64,000 nt of DNA from JADJGC01 sp964576925. Lineage in GTDB: Bacteria; Zixibacteria; MSB-5A5; CAIYYT01. Shown here piece after piece: positions 35,580 to 42,924 of the stretch (the stretch's first letter is position 1; each line of letters starts with the position of its first letter). Under the pieces are notes generated by a model, which had not been told where the DNA came from, ran no database searches, and saw only the letters and a list, made by a program, of their open reading frames with translations. Made by a program: the position numbers and the translations under genes. The stretch is from NCBI GenBank assembly GCA_964576925.1, contig CAZNWJ010000001.1:310001-374000 (forward strand), given 5' to 3'.

Positions 35580-36471
35580 ACCGGTGCGGCACAAACCGCA
35601 CGAGACCTTCCTGTCGTACTTCGATGAGCGTTGCGACAAGTTGCGGGGGGCAGTCGACCTGGCACGCCGCTACTGCGCGGGAGAGGGGATTCACGACCTG
35701 CGTGTGGAGATCAAGAGATTGAGGGTGTTCTACGAGATCGCACATCAGCTCTCATCAAGATTCGACTCGTCAGCGCATCGTCGAGAACTCAAGAAGTTGT
35801 TCCGTGCGGCCGGCAGCTTGCGCGATATCGATATCGAGCAATCACTCATTGGGCCGGCGCTGCCCGATTACGCCGTGAGCGAGTATTTCATCCATCTCAA
35901 ACGTCGTGAACTCAAGCATCGCCCGGCCTTTTTGCGAGCAAGTTCTGCATACCGCTTCCGCACGCTCGCTCGGGCGCGTCGGGAGCTGCAACGGCTCTTA
36001 TCCGAAGTCACTTCAGAGCAACTGCAATTGGCAATTGCCTCGACGATCAAGACTTCAGCCTCTCAATTGAGAGAGATCGGGTCGAAGAGGAGACAAACCG
36101 CAGAGACTCTGCACGAACTCCGCAAGCGCGCCAAGGCCTTGCGCTATCGAATCGACATTGAAAAACTGTGCTGCGGGAGCCATGCCGGCGCGGCCAGGAT
36201 CACCGCGCAACTCAAGGCGCTGTACGATTGTCTGGGAGTCTGGCGGGACACAAAATTGACTCAGAATAATCTCCGCCGCTTTCGTAAAAAGAATGCGCAA
36301 CTGAAATTCTTCGACGCCAGAGCCTATGGCCGATTTACACGCCAGTTGGACGAGCGCCTGGCTTCCCAACTCGGTTCCTCTCGTCTCGCGTGGTCAGCTT
36401 TGTCGCGAGGGCTCGAGCAATTGACGACAAACGCGGTGGCGACGGATGGGGTTCGAACCACGGCACGCTGA
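35545..36471 (+). CDS. CHAD domain protein
   Basis: A 308-residue very basic helical protein. CHAD domains have conserved His/Lys/Arg that bind polyphosphate. Both repeats are visible: GIHDLRVEIKRLRVFYEIAHQ at about 49-69, SLRDIDIEQ at about 92, and LHELRKRAKALRYRIDIEKL at about 188-207. It overlaps the Ppx/GppA gene by 35 nt, so it is translated in concert with it, and CHAD-ppk-ppx linkage is known. It probably localises to or counts polyphosphate granules. The start ATG 35545 lies inside the ppx-like gene, and a later start cannot be excluded. Confidence 0.9.
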   Translation: MRTSSQSRSTSKPVRHKPHETFLSYFDERCDKLRGAVDLARRYCAGEGIHDLRVEIKRLRVFYEIAHQLSSRFDSSAHRRELKKLFRAAGSLRDIDIEQSLIGPALPDYAVSEYFIHLKRRELKHRPAFLRASSAYRFRTLARARRELQRLLSEVTSEQLQLAIASTIKTSASQLREIGSKRRQTAETLHELRKRAKALRYRIDIEKLCCGSHAGAARITAQLKALYDCLGVWRDTKLTQNNLRRFRKKNAQLKFFDARAYGRFTRQLDERLASQLGSSRLAWSALSRGLEQLTTNAVATDGVRTTAR

Positions 36472-36489
36472 TGCCGTCAAGGAGTAAAC

Positions 36490-36774
36490 ATGGTAGTGAA
36501 AGCAATCGACCTTTCGAATTTCGATGCGTTGCGCGCACTTGCCGGACGGGTGGATTTTCAGTTCGGCGTCTCCTTCCGCAAGAAAATTCTGGACGGGCAT
36601 GAGCGATTGCACCTTCACTGCGATGCCGGACGCTGGAACAATTGGTTAGATTCCGTGATATCTCGCGTCGAGACCATGGCAGACATAAGTGATGCCGAAC
36701 GAATCTGGCTCCGGGATGAGATTGCCCATGACCTGGGTCCCTTGATTGCCGAAACGGACTCCTCCAGTAACTGA
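36490..36774 (+). CDS. Small hypothetical protein at the end of the polyphosphate cluster
   Basis: A 94-residue soluble protein I do not recognise. ATG 36490 is 18 nt after the CHAD stop and has AAGGAG at good spacing, so it is probably the last gene of the operon. It contains VDFQFGVSFRKKIL, RLHLHCDAGRWNNWLDSV and DAERIWLRDEIAHDLG. Acidic and basic residues are mixed and no TM helix or signal is seen. The location suggests a polyphosphate-related accessory, but nothing in the sequence demonstrates it. Confidence 0.65.
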   Translation: MVVKAIDLSNFDALRALAGRVDFQFGVSFRKKILDGHERLHLHCDAGRWNNWLDSVISRVETMADISDAERIWLRDEIAHDLGPLIAETDSSSN

Positions 36775-37316
36775 TTTCGAACGCCTTCAGATAATCGCCG
36801 CTGTTTGCCGCATGGAGAACGACTCCACCGATAAACTGCCGATAGAATACCGGTTCAGCAACCGAACGTTGCAGAATCTCATTCCAGCCGATCACCACGA
36901 AAAGACCGCACAAAGAAGAATCAAGCACCCTGAATCACTCAAGTTTTCAAACTGTCGATCAGCTCTCCCACGGAGCGAGCTGAGCAAGTGCCTTTCTTCC
37001 TTTAGCTTAGATGCTTAAAATCCGCCGAACAGACCTCTCCTGTGTGAAGCATGAGCAGTTTCGTGATTTGGTTTACGCGCAATGTCTAAAGAAACTCCAG
37101 TTTCAAGGCGATAACCATAATGATACATGCGCCGAACCCGCGACGAGTGGCGGGATCGCGCGATGTTATTTGTCGAACCTTATCGTCGCTAACAATTTCG
37201 AGCAGTACCGTCCGACCGTTCGGTTGGCGCTGCGATGTTAACGAACTCTGAGATTATGAGCGTGCCGTTCCGTTTCGGACCGGACCATCTCTCGATAGCG
37301 AACAGCGGAGGAACAC
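36775..37316. other. Gene-free region between the polyphosphate and TonB-like operons
   Basis: 542 bases. ORFs of 90 and 76 codons on the plus strand and parts of a 197-codon ORF on the minus strand lack ribosome sites and resemble random translation. The region probably holds the promoter for the operon starting at 37317; no reliable -35/-10 pair was found. GCGGAGGAA at its end is the ribosome site for 37317. Confidence 0.45.
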
Positions 37317-38267
37317 ATGACCGACCCGAGGCAGAACATCGATCATACCTTGCCGGCCTACAAGCGCGGTAATTATCTCGTTTCAATTCTCGCAATTGCG
37401 ATTGTCTTGATCGTCGCCACGCTGGTCATCTGGCAGATGCACAGCACGGCCGTCCAGAAGATCGACGCGAACCTGCAGCAGCAGGCGCGAGATGGTGTGA
37501 GCGAAGAGCGGCGCAATGATTTCATTCAGAGTGTACGCACCGATCCAGTCGGGTTTGATCTGGCCAATTACATGCAGGCCAAGTATCCGACAATCGTCGT
37601 GCTCACCTACTTCGTGCTTGCCGCGCTTGGTATCGCCGTGATTGTCCGGCTCGTGATCTTTCTCGTTCTGACCAGCAAACGCCAGCAATACTACCCCGAC
37701 GATCCGGCGCTGGAACGCTTCCTGCACCAGGATTTCTCATCGTGGGACGAGTTTTACCGCGCTGTTCAGGCCCAGGATCACCGGCAATCGCGTTTCTGGC
37801 GGATCCTGAAAGATTCGGCGATGGTAACCAATGCGTCCGGCCGCTTCGATCATTTGTATCTGCATTTTCGCAACCGTATCGACCGGATCACCGAGAGCAT
37901 GGACGAGATGTCGATGTACGACAGCATTGCAACCGCGTCGCCGGCAGCCGGCTTCTTCGGTACGCTGATCGGATTCTTGTACATCTTTAGTCAGGGTCAA
38001 AGTGCTGCTCATCTGTCGCAGTCCATCGAATTCGCCATCGGCCTTAAGGTCGCGTTGATTACCAGTCTCTGGGGACTGGTCAATCTTGGCATGGCCATCG
38101 GCGCGGCCTACTTCTCGCGTCGCGTGATTGACCAAATTCATCACCAGATGGTGGTGCGTGCGGTCGCCGTGTGCGAAATGGTAGAGTCGCTTGAGCTGCC
38201 GCAGCGTGCTCCGGAGTCGGCCGATGCACATACGCGCAGCAAGGAGTCGCTCAGTGCCCGCGTCTAA
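37317..38267 (+). CDS. MotA/TolQ/ExbB-type proton channel protein
   Basis: A 316-residue inner-membrane protein. TM1 (SILAIAIVLIVATLVIW) and TM2 (VVLTYFVLAALGIAVIVRLVIFLVL) come first, followed by a cytoplasmic segment. The conserved pore pair is ATASPAAGFFGTLIGFLYIF and ALITSLWGLVNLGMAIGAAYF, matching the TolQ/ExbB family layout. Such channels use proton flow to move a TonB/TolA-like partner. The GGAGG ribosome site is clear. The ExbD-like gene begins inside its last codons (14-nt overlap), as expected for a stator pair. It is longer at the N-terminus than ExbB. Confidence 0.85.
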   Translation: MTDPRQNIDHTLPAYKRGNYLVSILAIAIVLIVATLVIWQMHSTAVQKIDANLQQQARDGVSEERRNDFIQSVRTDPVGFDLANYMQAKYPTIVVLTYFVLAALGIAVIVRLVIFLVLTSKRQQYYPDDPALERFLHQDFSSWDEFYRAVQAQDHRQSRFWRILKDSAMVTNASGRFDHLYLHFRNRIDRITESMDEMSMYDSIATASPAAGFFGTLIGFLYIFSQGQSAAHLSQSIEFAIGLKVALITSLWGLVNLGMAIGAAYFSRRVIDQIHHQMVVRAVAVCEMVESLELPQRAPESADAHTRSKESLSARV

Positions 38268-38748
38268 AGCAAAGCGCAACATGGCGCCGTTCGTTGTCAG
38301 TGCCTCCGATCTGGCCTTCATCATGCTCTTCTTCTTCATGATCGTTGGCAACGGCGCTACGGAAGTCGAGAAGATCGAGATGCCGTACAAGGTCTCCAGC
38401 CAGAGCGGCGAGACATCACTGGCGCCGATTCGCATCGAAATTCACGACCAAAACTCGGCATCTGATTCCAGCCGCATGCTGATGATCTATACCCGTGCAA
38501 TGCCGCCGGAAACGAGCTTTGTGTCGATCAGCTCAAAGATCCTGGCCGACCCGGCCGGCTCGGGACTCGTCCACCAGCAAATCGCGGATTTCATCGACCG
38601 TACCGGTGTCAATAGCGACTCGGTCAGCATCGATGTCTTCAGCGCCGCACACTCCTACTATGGGTTGGTCGCGCTGGCGATGGCTTCCTGCTATCGCCTC
38701 GAATACCCATGCAACCTGGTGTACCGTGCCGACGCTGATATCAACTAG
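38254..38748 (+). CDS. ExbD/TolR-like biopolymer transport protein
   Basis: A 164-residue protein with one N-terminal TM helix containing an acidic residue (SASDLAFIMLFFFMIVGNG), the place of the ion-carrying Asp of ExbD/TolR/MotB. A periplasmic domain follows (IRIEIHDQ, then FVSISSKILADP and a C-terminal fold). GTG 38254 has AAGGAG 7 nt before it and overlaps the channel gene by 14 nt. The ORF start at 38191 gives a basic prefix and is unlikely. It pairs with the TolQ/ExbB-like gene. Confidence 0.82.
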   Translation: MPASKAKRNMAPFVVSASDLAFIMLFFFMIVGNGATEVEKIEMPYKVSSQSGETSLAPIRIEIHDQNSASDSSRMLMIYTRAMPPETSFVSISSKILADPAGSGLVHQQIADFIDRTGVNSDSVSIDVFSAAHSYYGLVALAMASCYRLEYPCNLVYRADADIN

Positions 38749-38772
38749 GTAGAGTAGACTAGAGGAAGAGAG

Positions 38773-39756
38773 ATGCAAGCTTACATAGATCGAGACGACG
38801 CAGAACTGGAACAGCAATCGCTGGCGGCGGAAGGTCTGGCCGGGGTGGACAACCATGCGTTTTCCACGGCTCCCGAACGCCGCACCGTGGCCAAGCTCTT
38901 TGCCGTGCTCTCCGGTTTCGCAGTCCTCGCGATTATCCTGGCGGTCAACTTCGGATCCGCGCCATTTGACGCCAAACTGGCACCAGAGCCGCCGGTTCTC
39001 ATCAGCGCCAGCTTTGTGATCGAAGAGCCGGAACCCGAGCCGGAGCCGCTCAAACCGAAGCCCAAGCCGAAACCGATTCCTGAGGTGAAACCGGAAGAGG
39101 TGCGCCCGATCGAGCGCCTGCGCAGCGTTCCGGATCAGAAGACCCAGGAGTACCGCAAACAAGAGACTCTCAATAGCCGCACCGAGGTCGCCGACGTTGA
39201 TCGTGATGTTCAGCAGGAGTCGGTTACCAAGCGTACCGCTCCAGCGATAAACACGCCGGTCATTGCGGCCCCTACCGTTGCAGATCAGCGCTCTTTGGCC
39301 GTCCAGGATCAAGGTCGTCGCGACGGCGACAGTGAAGTAATCATGGCTTCCAGCAAGCCTCGAGCCGAAGTGGCCTCCGGCGAGACTCGAACGGTGGCCG
39401 AGAGCGGCTTGTCGCGCGTCAAGCTCGATCCCTACCACTACCGGATGGTCAATGTCTGCCTGCGCCAGTGCGTCAAGTCGATGTTCACCCATGCCGGACT
39501 TGATGCGGAGGAAGCCCGTACTTCGAAGGATTGGCTCAATGTCGCGCGCGGCGGCAGTTATTTCGAATTCAAGCATCAGGGCCGCTGGGTGCGGTTTCTC
39601 GTCGATGTGACCGCAATTAATGACATTTCCAGCATCGACTTCGTCAATCTCCCCGAGCAATGGACTTCGGGGGATGCCACAGAATCGCTCCTTGAAGAGG
39701 CGACCCGCAACCTTTGCCGGTTGCTCCAGTACGACGACTGTTTCTCGAAATTATAG
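38773..39756 (+). CDS. TonB-like energy transducer with Pro-rich stalk
   Basis: A 327-residue protein with a cytoplasmic N-terminus of about 38 residues and one TM helix (VAKLFAVLSGFAVLAIILAV). A periplasmic stalk of alternating Glu-Pro then Lys-Pro (EPEPEPLKPKPKPKP, about residues 83-103) follows, then a linker of about 110 residues. The C-terminal domain (KLDPYHYRMVNVCLRQCVKS to the end) contains four Cys (VCLRQC and LCRLLQYDDC), possibly two disulfides. The stalk is TonB/TolA-like, but the C-terminal domain is not a recognisable TonB_C. It lies 24 nt after the ExbD-like gene. Confidence 0.78.
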   Translation: MQAYIDRDDAELEQQSLAAEGLAGVDNHAFSTAPERRTVAKLFAVLSGFAVLAIILAVNFGSAPFDAKLAPEPPVLISASFVIEEPEPEPEPLKPKPKPKPIPEVKPEEVRPIERLRSVPDQKTQEYRKQETLNSRTEVADVDRDVQQESVTKRTAPAINTPVIAAPTVADQRSLAVQDQGRRDGDSEVIMASSKPRAEVASGETRTVAESGLSRVKLDPYHYRMVNVCLRQCVKSMFTHAGLDAEEARTSKDWLNVARGGSYFEFKHQGRWVRFLVDVTAINDISSIDFVNLPEQWTSGDATESLLEEATRNLCRLLQYDDCFSKL

Positions 39757-39778
39757 ATGGGAATAAGAGGTAAAGACT

Positions 39779-40933
39779 ATGGCAAGAAAGACTCATGGAA
39801 TGACGACGGTCGTCGCAGTGACGCTCATCGTCTGGTTGGCTGCAGCCGTTTGCTATGCAGCGCCCCAGGCCGCCAAGGGCTACCTGGACTACCTTGATTC
39901 GTACTACAAGACCGGCAGCGCCGAGGATCTGATGAACGCCCGCAATTCAATTAAGGTCGAACTGGACGCCTCGGATGCCCTGCGCTTTCAAAGCTACTAC
40001 TACAACGCGGAGATCCTCTTCCTGCTTGCGCTCGAAGAGCTGAAGCGCAGTCCGCAAGATGTCGCCCTACAGGAGAAGCTCCGCGGGCTCATGCTTCAAC
40101 TGTATAGCCGTTACCTGGACGCTTACTACAAAATCGAACCGGCACAATTGCGCACCACCAGCGTGCCCGGAAATACGGCTTTCCTTATCAAGGACATGCT
40201 GATGGCCGCCACCTTCTGCCCGGGTGCCAATTCGTTCGCACCGCTGGTAAAGAACGTGCTGCGCCGCGCCACCCGCGACAGCCTCTACGACGCCGGGAAT
40301 TCTTATCTGGCCAGCGTCAACGACATGATTGCACTCGAACATCCGAATCTTTTTGGGATCGCGAACTTCACGAAGGCTGTCTGGGTCAACGACCAGTTCG
40401 TGGGAATGAAGCAAGACAGTGCCGTGAAGGACTCGTTGCGCCGGATGGTCAATTATTATGCTGCCATCGCCAGCGACACCTTGAAGTCTCCTTTCGCCTT
40501 GTCGATATCCTACTTCTTGTTGGCCGAGACATTTGCCAACCACGAAAACGACATGGCATGGAATTATTTCCGCAAGTGCCTTGATCTGGCCAAGTCCGCC
40601 GATCTGCCGACCAGCGGCTTCTACGGACGTAATTACAATCGTTCCGTGTACACGGCGACCTGCGTGGCTTTCCTCCCGACGTATGCGAGTTATCTCTTTG
40701 CGGCGGGACGTCATGCGGAGATTCTGAATTGCGCGAAATACTTGATCGATAAGGATATGCTTGACCGCGGTCAGATCGAGAATGTCTCCCGCGAAGCGGT
40801 ATTCTGGGGCGAGAAATCAATTCGCGCGCTGCAAGATGCCGCCAACTACACCAGCGCCGACGGTTTGTTTCAGCAGCTCAAAGGCTTCCAAGAGATGTTG
40901 GAACCCAGCAATCAACTTGGAAACTCGGAATAG
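39779..40933 (+). CDS. Unknown secreted protein of the TonB-like operon (first)
   Basis: A 384-residue protein not recognised. A signal peptide (TVVAVTLIVWLAAAVCYAAPQAA) is followed by a helical region. Repeating phrases such as LRFQSYYYNAEILFLLALEELKR and SPFALSISYFLLAETFANHENDMAWNYFRKCLDLA suggest TPR-like helical pairs. It is predicted to be periplasmic. It is 22 nt after the TonB-like gene and 14 nt before the next secreted gene, so it is part of the same transcript. Possible roles are partner or substrate of the energised complex, which is inference. Confidence 0.75.
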   Translation: MARKTHGMTTVVAVTLIVWLAAAVCYAAPQAAKGYLDYLDSYYKTGSAEDLMNARNSIKVELDASDALRFQSYYYNAEILFLLALEELKRSPQDVALQEKLRGLMLQLYSRYLDAYYKIEPAQLRTTSVPGNTAFLIKDMLMAATFCPGANSFAPLVKNVLRRATRDSLYDAGNSYLASVNDMIALEHPNLFGIANFTKAVWVNDQFVGMKQDSAVKDSLRRMVNYYAAIASDTLKSPFALSISYFLLAETFANHENDMAWNYFRKCLDLAKSADLPTSGFYGRNYNRSVYTATCVAFLPTYASYLFAAGRHAEILNCAKYLIDKDMLDRGQIENVSREAVFWGEKSIRALQDAANYTSADGLFQQLKGFQEMLEPSNQLGNSE

Positions 40934-40947
40934 CCGGGAGGTCGAAA

Positions 40948-42039
40948 ATGAAGACGAATCGCAAAATGATGTCGATATTGCTCGCAGCCACCTGCGTATT
41001 GATGGCCTTGACAGCTTCCGGTCTGGCGAATACGCGCGAGATGGTGGATCTCAACGAGGATATGCAGGAGATTGTGGAAGTTGCCAAGACTTTGTCCAGC
41101 GACACCGAGCGCCTGTTCCTATCCGACATGGCTGTTCAGAATATCGAGCAGCAATGGGCAATCTGGTTCTACTCCGGTAACAAGGGCGAGATCTACGACC
41201 AACTGCTGGGGTCGTCGTACGCTCGCTTCGTCGTTCTGCATTACAATCTCAACAGCCCGTCCTGGGCCTGGTGGGGATTGACCGAGCTCGAGACGCTCCT
41301 GCCTTCGTATCGCGCCTACATCGATTCAACGACAGAGCTCTCGTATCGCGAACAATTGAATTTCGTCCAGAAAGAGTGGATGTACAAATTCGCGACCTGC
41401 AATGCCTTCAACGAACTGATTCCGGAGAAGAAGTTGCTCGACAATCGGGTCGAATTGAAACTGCGTCAGGGGTGGCTGACCGACGAGGAGAAGTATGTCA
41501 TCCGCACGGCAGAACGCTATCTTAACCGCCGCCTGCGCGACAAGCGTGAGTTCTTCTATTTCTATCTTCCGCCCGGCGAGTATCAGATCTACGACCAGAA
41601 GAACTTCATCTTTTCCAAGGAGTTCACGGCGGGACTCGATTCGGCGCAATATCTGTACTTGACCACCAACTACAGCTTCAATTTTGTCCCCGTGGCGACC
41701 GTGTACTCCGAGTCGGGCGTAACCTACGATACGCTGTCGGCCTCGGAATTCGAACTCGTGCGCCTCGACGAAGGACGCATCTTCGATTTCAATAATGTCG
41801 AGTTCGGGCGCTATGCCTTCAACGTCAAGCCGCCGTACAAGATTGTTGATCGTTATGCGAACAAGTTGATCATCCCCAAGGAAGAATTTGGTGCGAACTA
41901 TCTCGAACGCGATAGCGAGTTGTTCAACAAGACGGCATACGACCAGATCATTCTCGAAAGCGGCCGCAACTTCGTCTACAATCTGATCGAGCGCACCGAC
42001 CAGGCGCCGATTGGGAACGAGAAAGAGAAGAAGAAATAG
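40948..42039 (+). CDS. Unknown secreted protein of the TonB-like operon (second)
   Basis: A 363-residue protein not recognised. The signal peptide (MSILLAATCVLMALTASGLA) is clear. The first half is helical and rich in Trp/Tyr (IEQQWAIWFYSGNKGEIYDQ, NSPSWAWWGLTELETLLPSY). The second half is beta-rich with YFYLPPGEYQIYDQKNFIFS and FGRYAFNVKPPYKI. It ends in a KEKKK tail. CCGGGAGG precedes ATG 40948. It is the last gene of the operon, followed by a terminator at 42069. Periplasmic or outer-membrane location is likely. Confidence 0.75.
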   Translation: MKTNRKMMSILLAATCVLMALTASGLANTREMVDLNEDMQEIVEVAKTLSSDTERLFLSDMAVQNIEQQWAIWFYSGNKGEIYDQLLGSSYARFVVLHYNLNSPSWAWWGLTELETLLPSYRAYIDSTTELSYREQLNFVQKEWMYKFATCNAFNELIPEKKLLDNRVELKLRQGWLTDEEKYVIRTAERYLNRRLRDKREFFYFYLPPGEYQIYDQKNFIFSKEFTAGLDSAQYLYLTTNYSFNFVPVATVYSESGVTYDTLSASEFELVRLDEGRIFDFNNVEFGRYAFNVKPPYKIVDRYANKLIIPKEEFGANYLERDSELFNKTAYDQIILESGRNFVYNLIERTDQAPIGNEKEKKK

Positions 42040-42068
42040 CTTAACTGCTTGAAAATCGAGTTACATCG

Positions 42069-42098
42069 GGCGGGATGTCGGTTGACTTCCCGCCTTTT
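42069..42098 (+). terminator. Rho-independent terminator of the TonB-like operon
   Basis: GGCGGGA (42069-42075) pairs with TCCCGCC (42088-42094), followed by TTTT, 30 nt after the last gene. Confidence 0.7.
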
Positions 42099-42271
42099 GT
42101 CTTCGTGTAACTTATTGGTTGAGCATGTCTTACGGGGGCGCCAACTACAGTGATTCCCCGCGCACACTTTTTCCTCTGATTCTGACAGATTTCATGATCA
42201 CTTCGCAGCGGTTTCTGCGCGTTCTGGGTGAGACGTAATTTAAACCACTCACCCTCTCTAAGGAGAAAGTC

Positions 42272-42829
42272 ATGCTAAACTTCAAAACCGCCAATGTTCG
42301 TTCGGCCCTTTTGCTCACTGCGGCGCTGGCCTGCCTTCTTGCCTTCGTGGGTTGCAGCTCCAGCAGCAATCCCGCCGGACCCGATGAAAATCCTGTCCCG
42401 GAAATCAAAAAGCCGATCACAATGGTCATCACAAGCATCGAAGTCTCATCGTTTCGAAACAAAGATTGGGATCCGTCCGAACTGATCAATGCCTGGAAGA
42501 GGGCCGATATCTTCGTCACTCTCAAGCGTGCCGGGGCGGGCAGCGAAGACTACACCTCGGATGTTCGCAGCAACGCGTCTGCCACATCCAAGCACACCTT
42601 CACCAAGACCGGAGTGCTTCTTGGCAAAGAGTTACCGCTAAACTACAATTTCGTTGATGCACTCTCAATTCGCCTGTGGGACAAAGAAGTGTTCACCAAT
42701 GAACTGATGTCGACGATTAACTTCACCGGCACCGACATTTATGCGAACGACGAAGCCACGACTTTTGCCAAGACCTTCACCGGAAGCAACAGCGCCAAGA
42801 TTGTTGTTCGCGGCCAATTCAAGTATTAG
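42272..42829 (+). CDS. Putative lipoprotein
   Basis: A 185-residue protein with a lipoprotein signal (LLLTAALACLLAFVGC, Cys28) followed by SSSSNPAGPDENP, a typical unfolded tether after the lipid anchor. The body (KKPITMVITSIEVSSFRNKD to VVRGQFKY) is beta-rich and unrecognised, perhaps a C2- or Ig-like fold. AAGGAGAAAG precedes ATG 42272. It is monocistronic, with a terminator upstream and a long hairpin downstream. Confidence 0.8.
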   Translation: MLNFKTANVRSALLLTAALACLLAFVGCSSSSNPAGPDENPVPEIKKPITMVITSIEVSSFRNKDWDPSELINAWKRADIFVTLKRAGAGSEDYTSDVRSNASATSKHTFTKTGVLLGKELPLNYNFVDALSIRLWDKEVFTNELMSTINFTGTDIYANDEATTFAKTFTGSNSAKIVVRGQFKY

Positions 42830-42858
42830 TCAACGGGACCGCATTCCCCCACATGACG

Positions 42859-42890
42859 GGCGAGCCGCAGCCAGAACCCTGCGGCTCGCC
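42859..42890. terminator. 12-bp bidirectional stem-loop between convergent genes
   Basis: GGCGAGCCGCAG (42859-42870), an 8-nt loop, and CTGCGGCTCGCC (42879-42890). The stem is perfect and GC-rich, with no U-tract on either side, between the lipoprotein gene and the convergent kinase gene. Confidence 0.6.
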
Positions 42891-42924
42891 GCTTCATCAA
42901 GCCTGTCGGCGCCTTCCAGATATA

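Noticed and set aside
36430..36470. GGTTCGAACC-like motif suggesting a tRNA T-arm
   Set aside because: Only the T-arm-like palindrome is present. No acceptor, D or anticodon arm could be formed, and it lies inside the CHAD gene.
36335..36928. 197-codon minus-strand ORF over the CHAD end and the small gene
   Set aside because: No ribosome site, Arg/Ser-rich noise-like protein, and it is antisense to better-supported genes.
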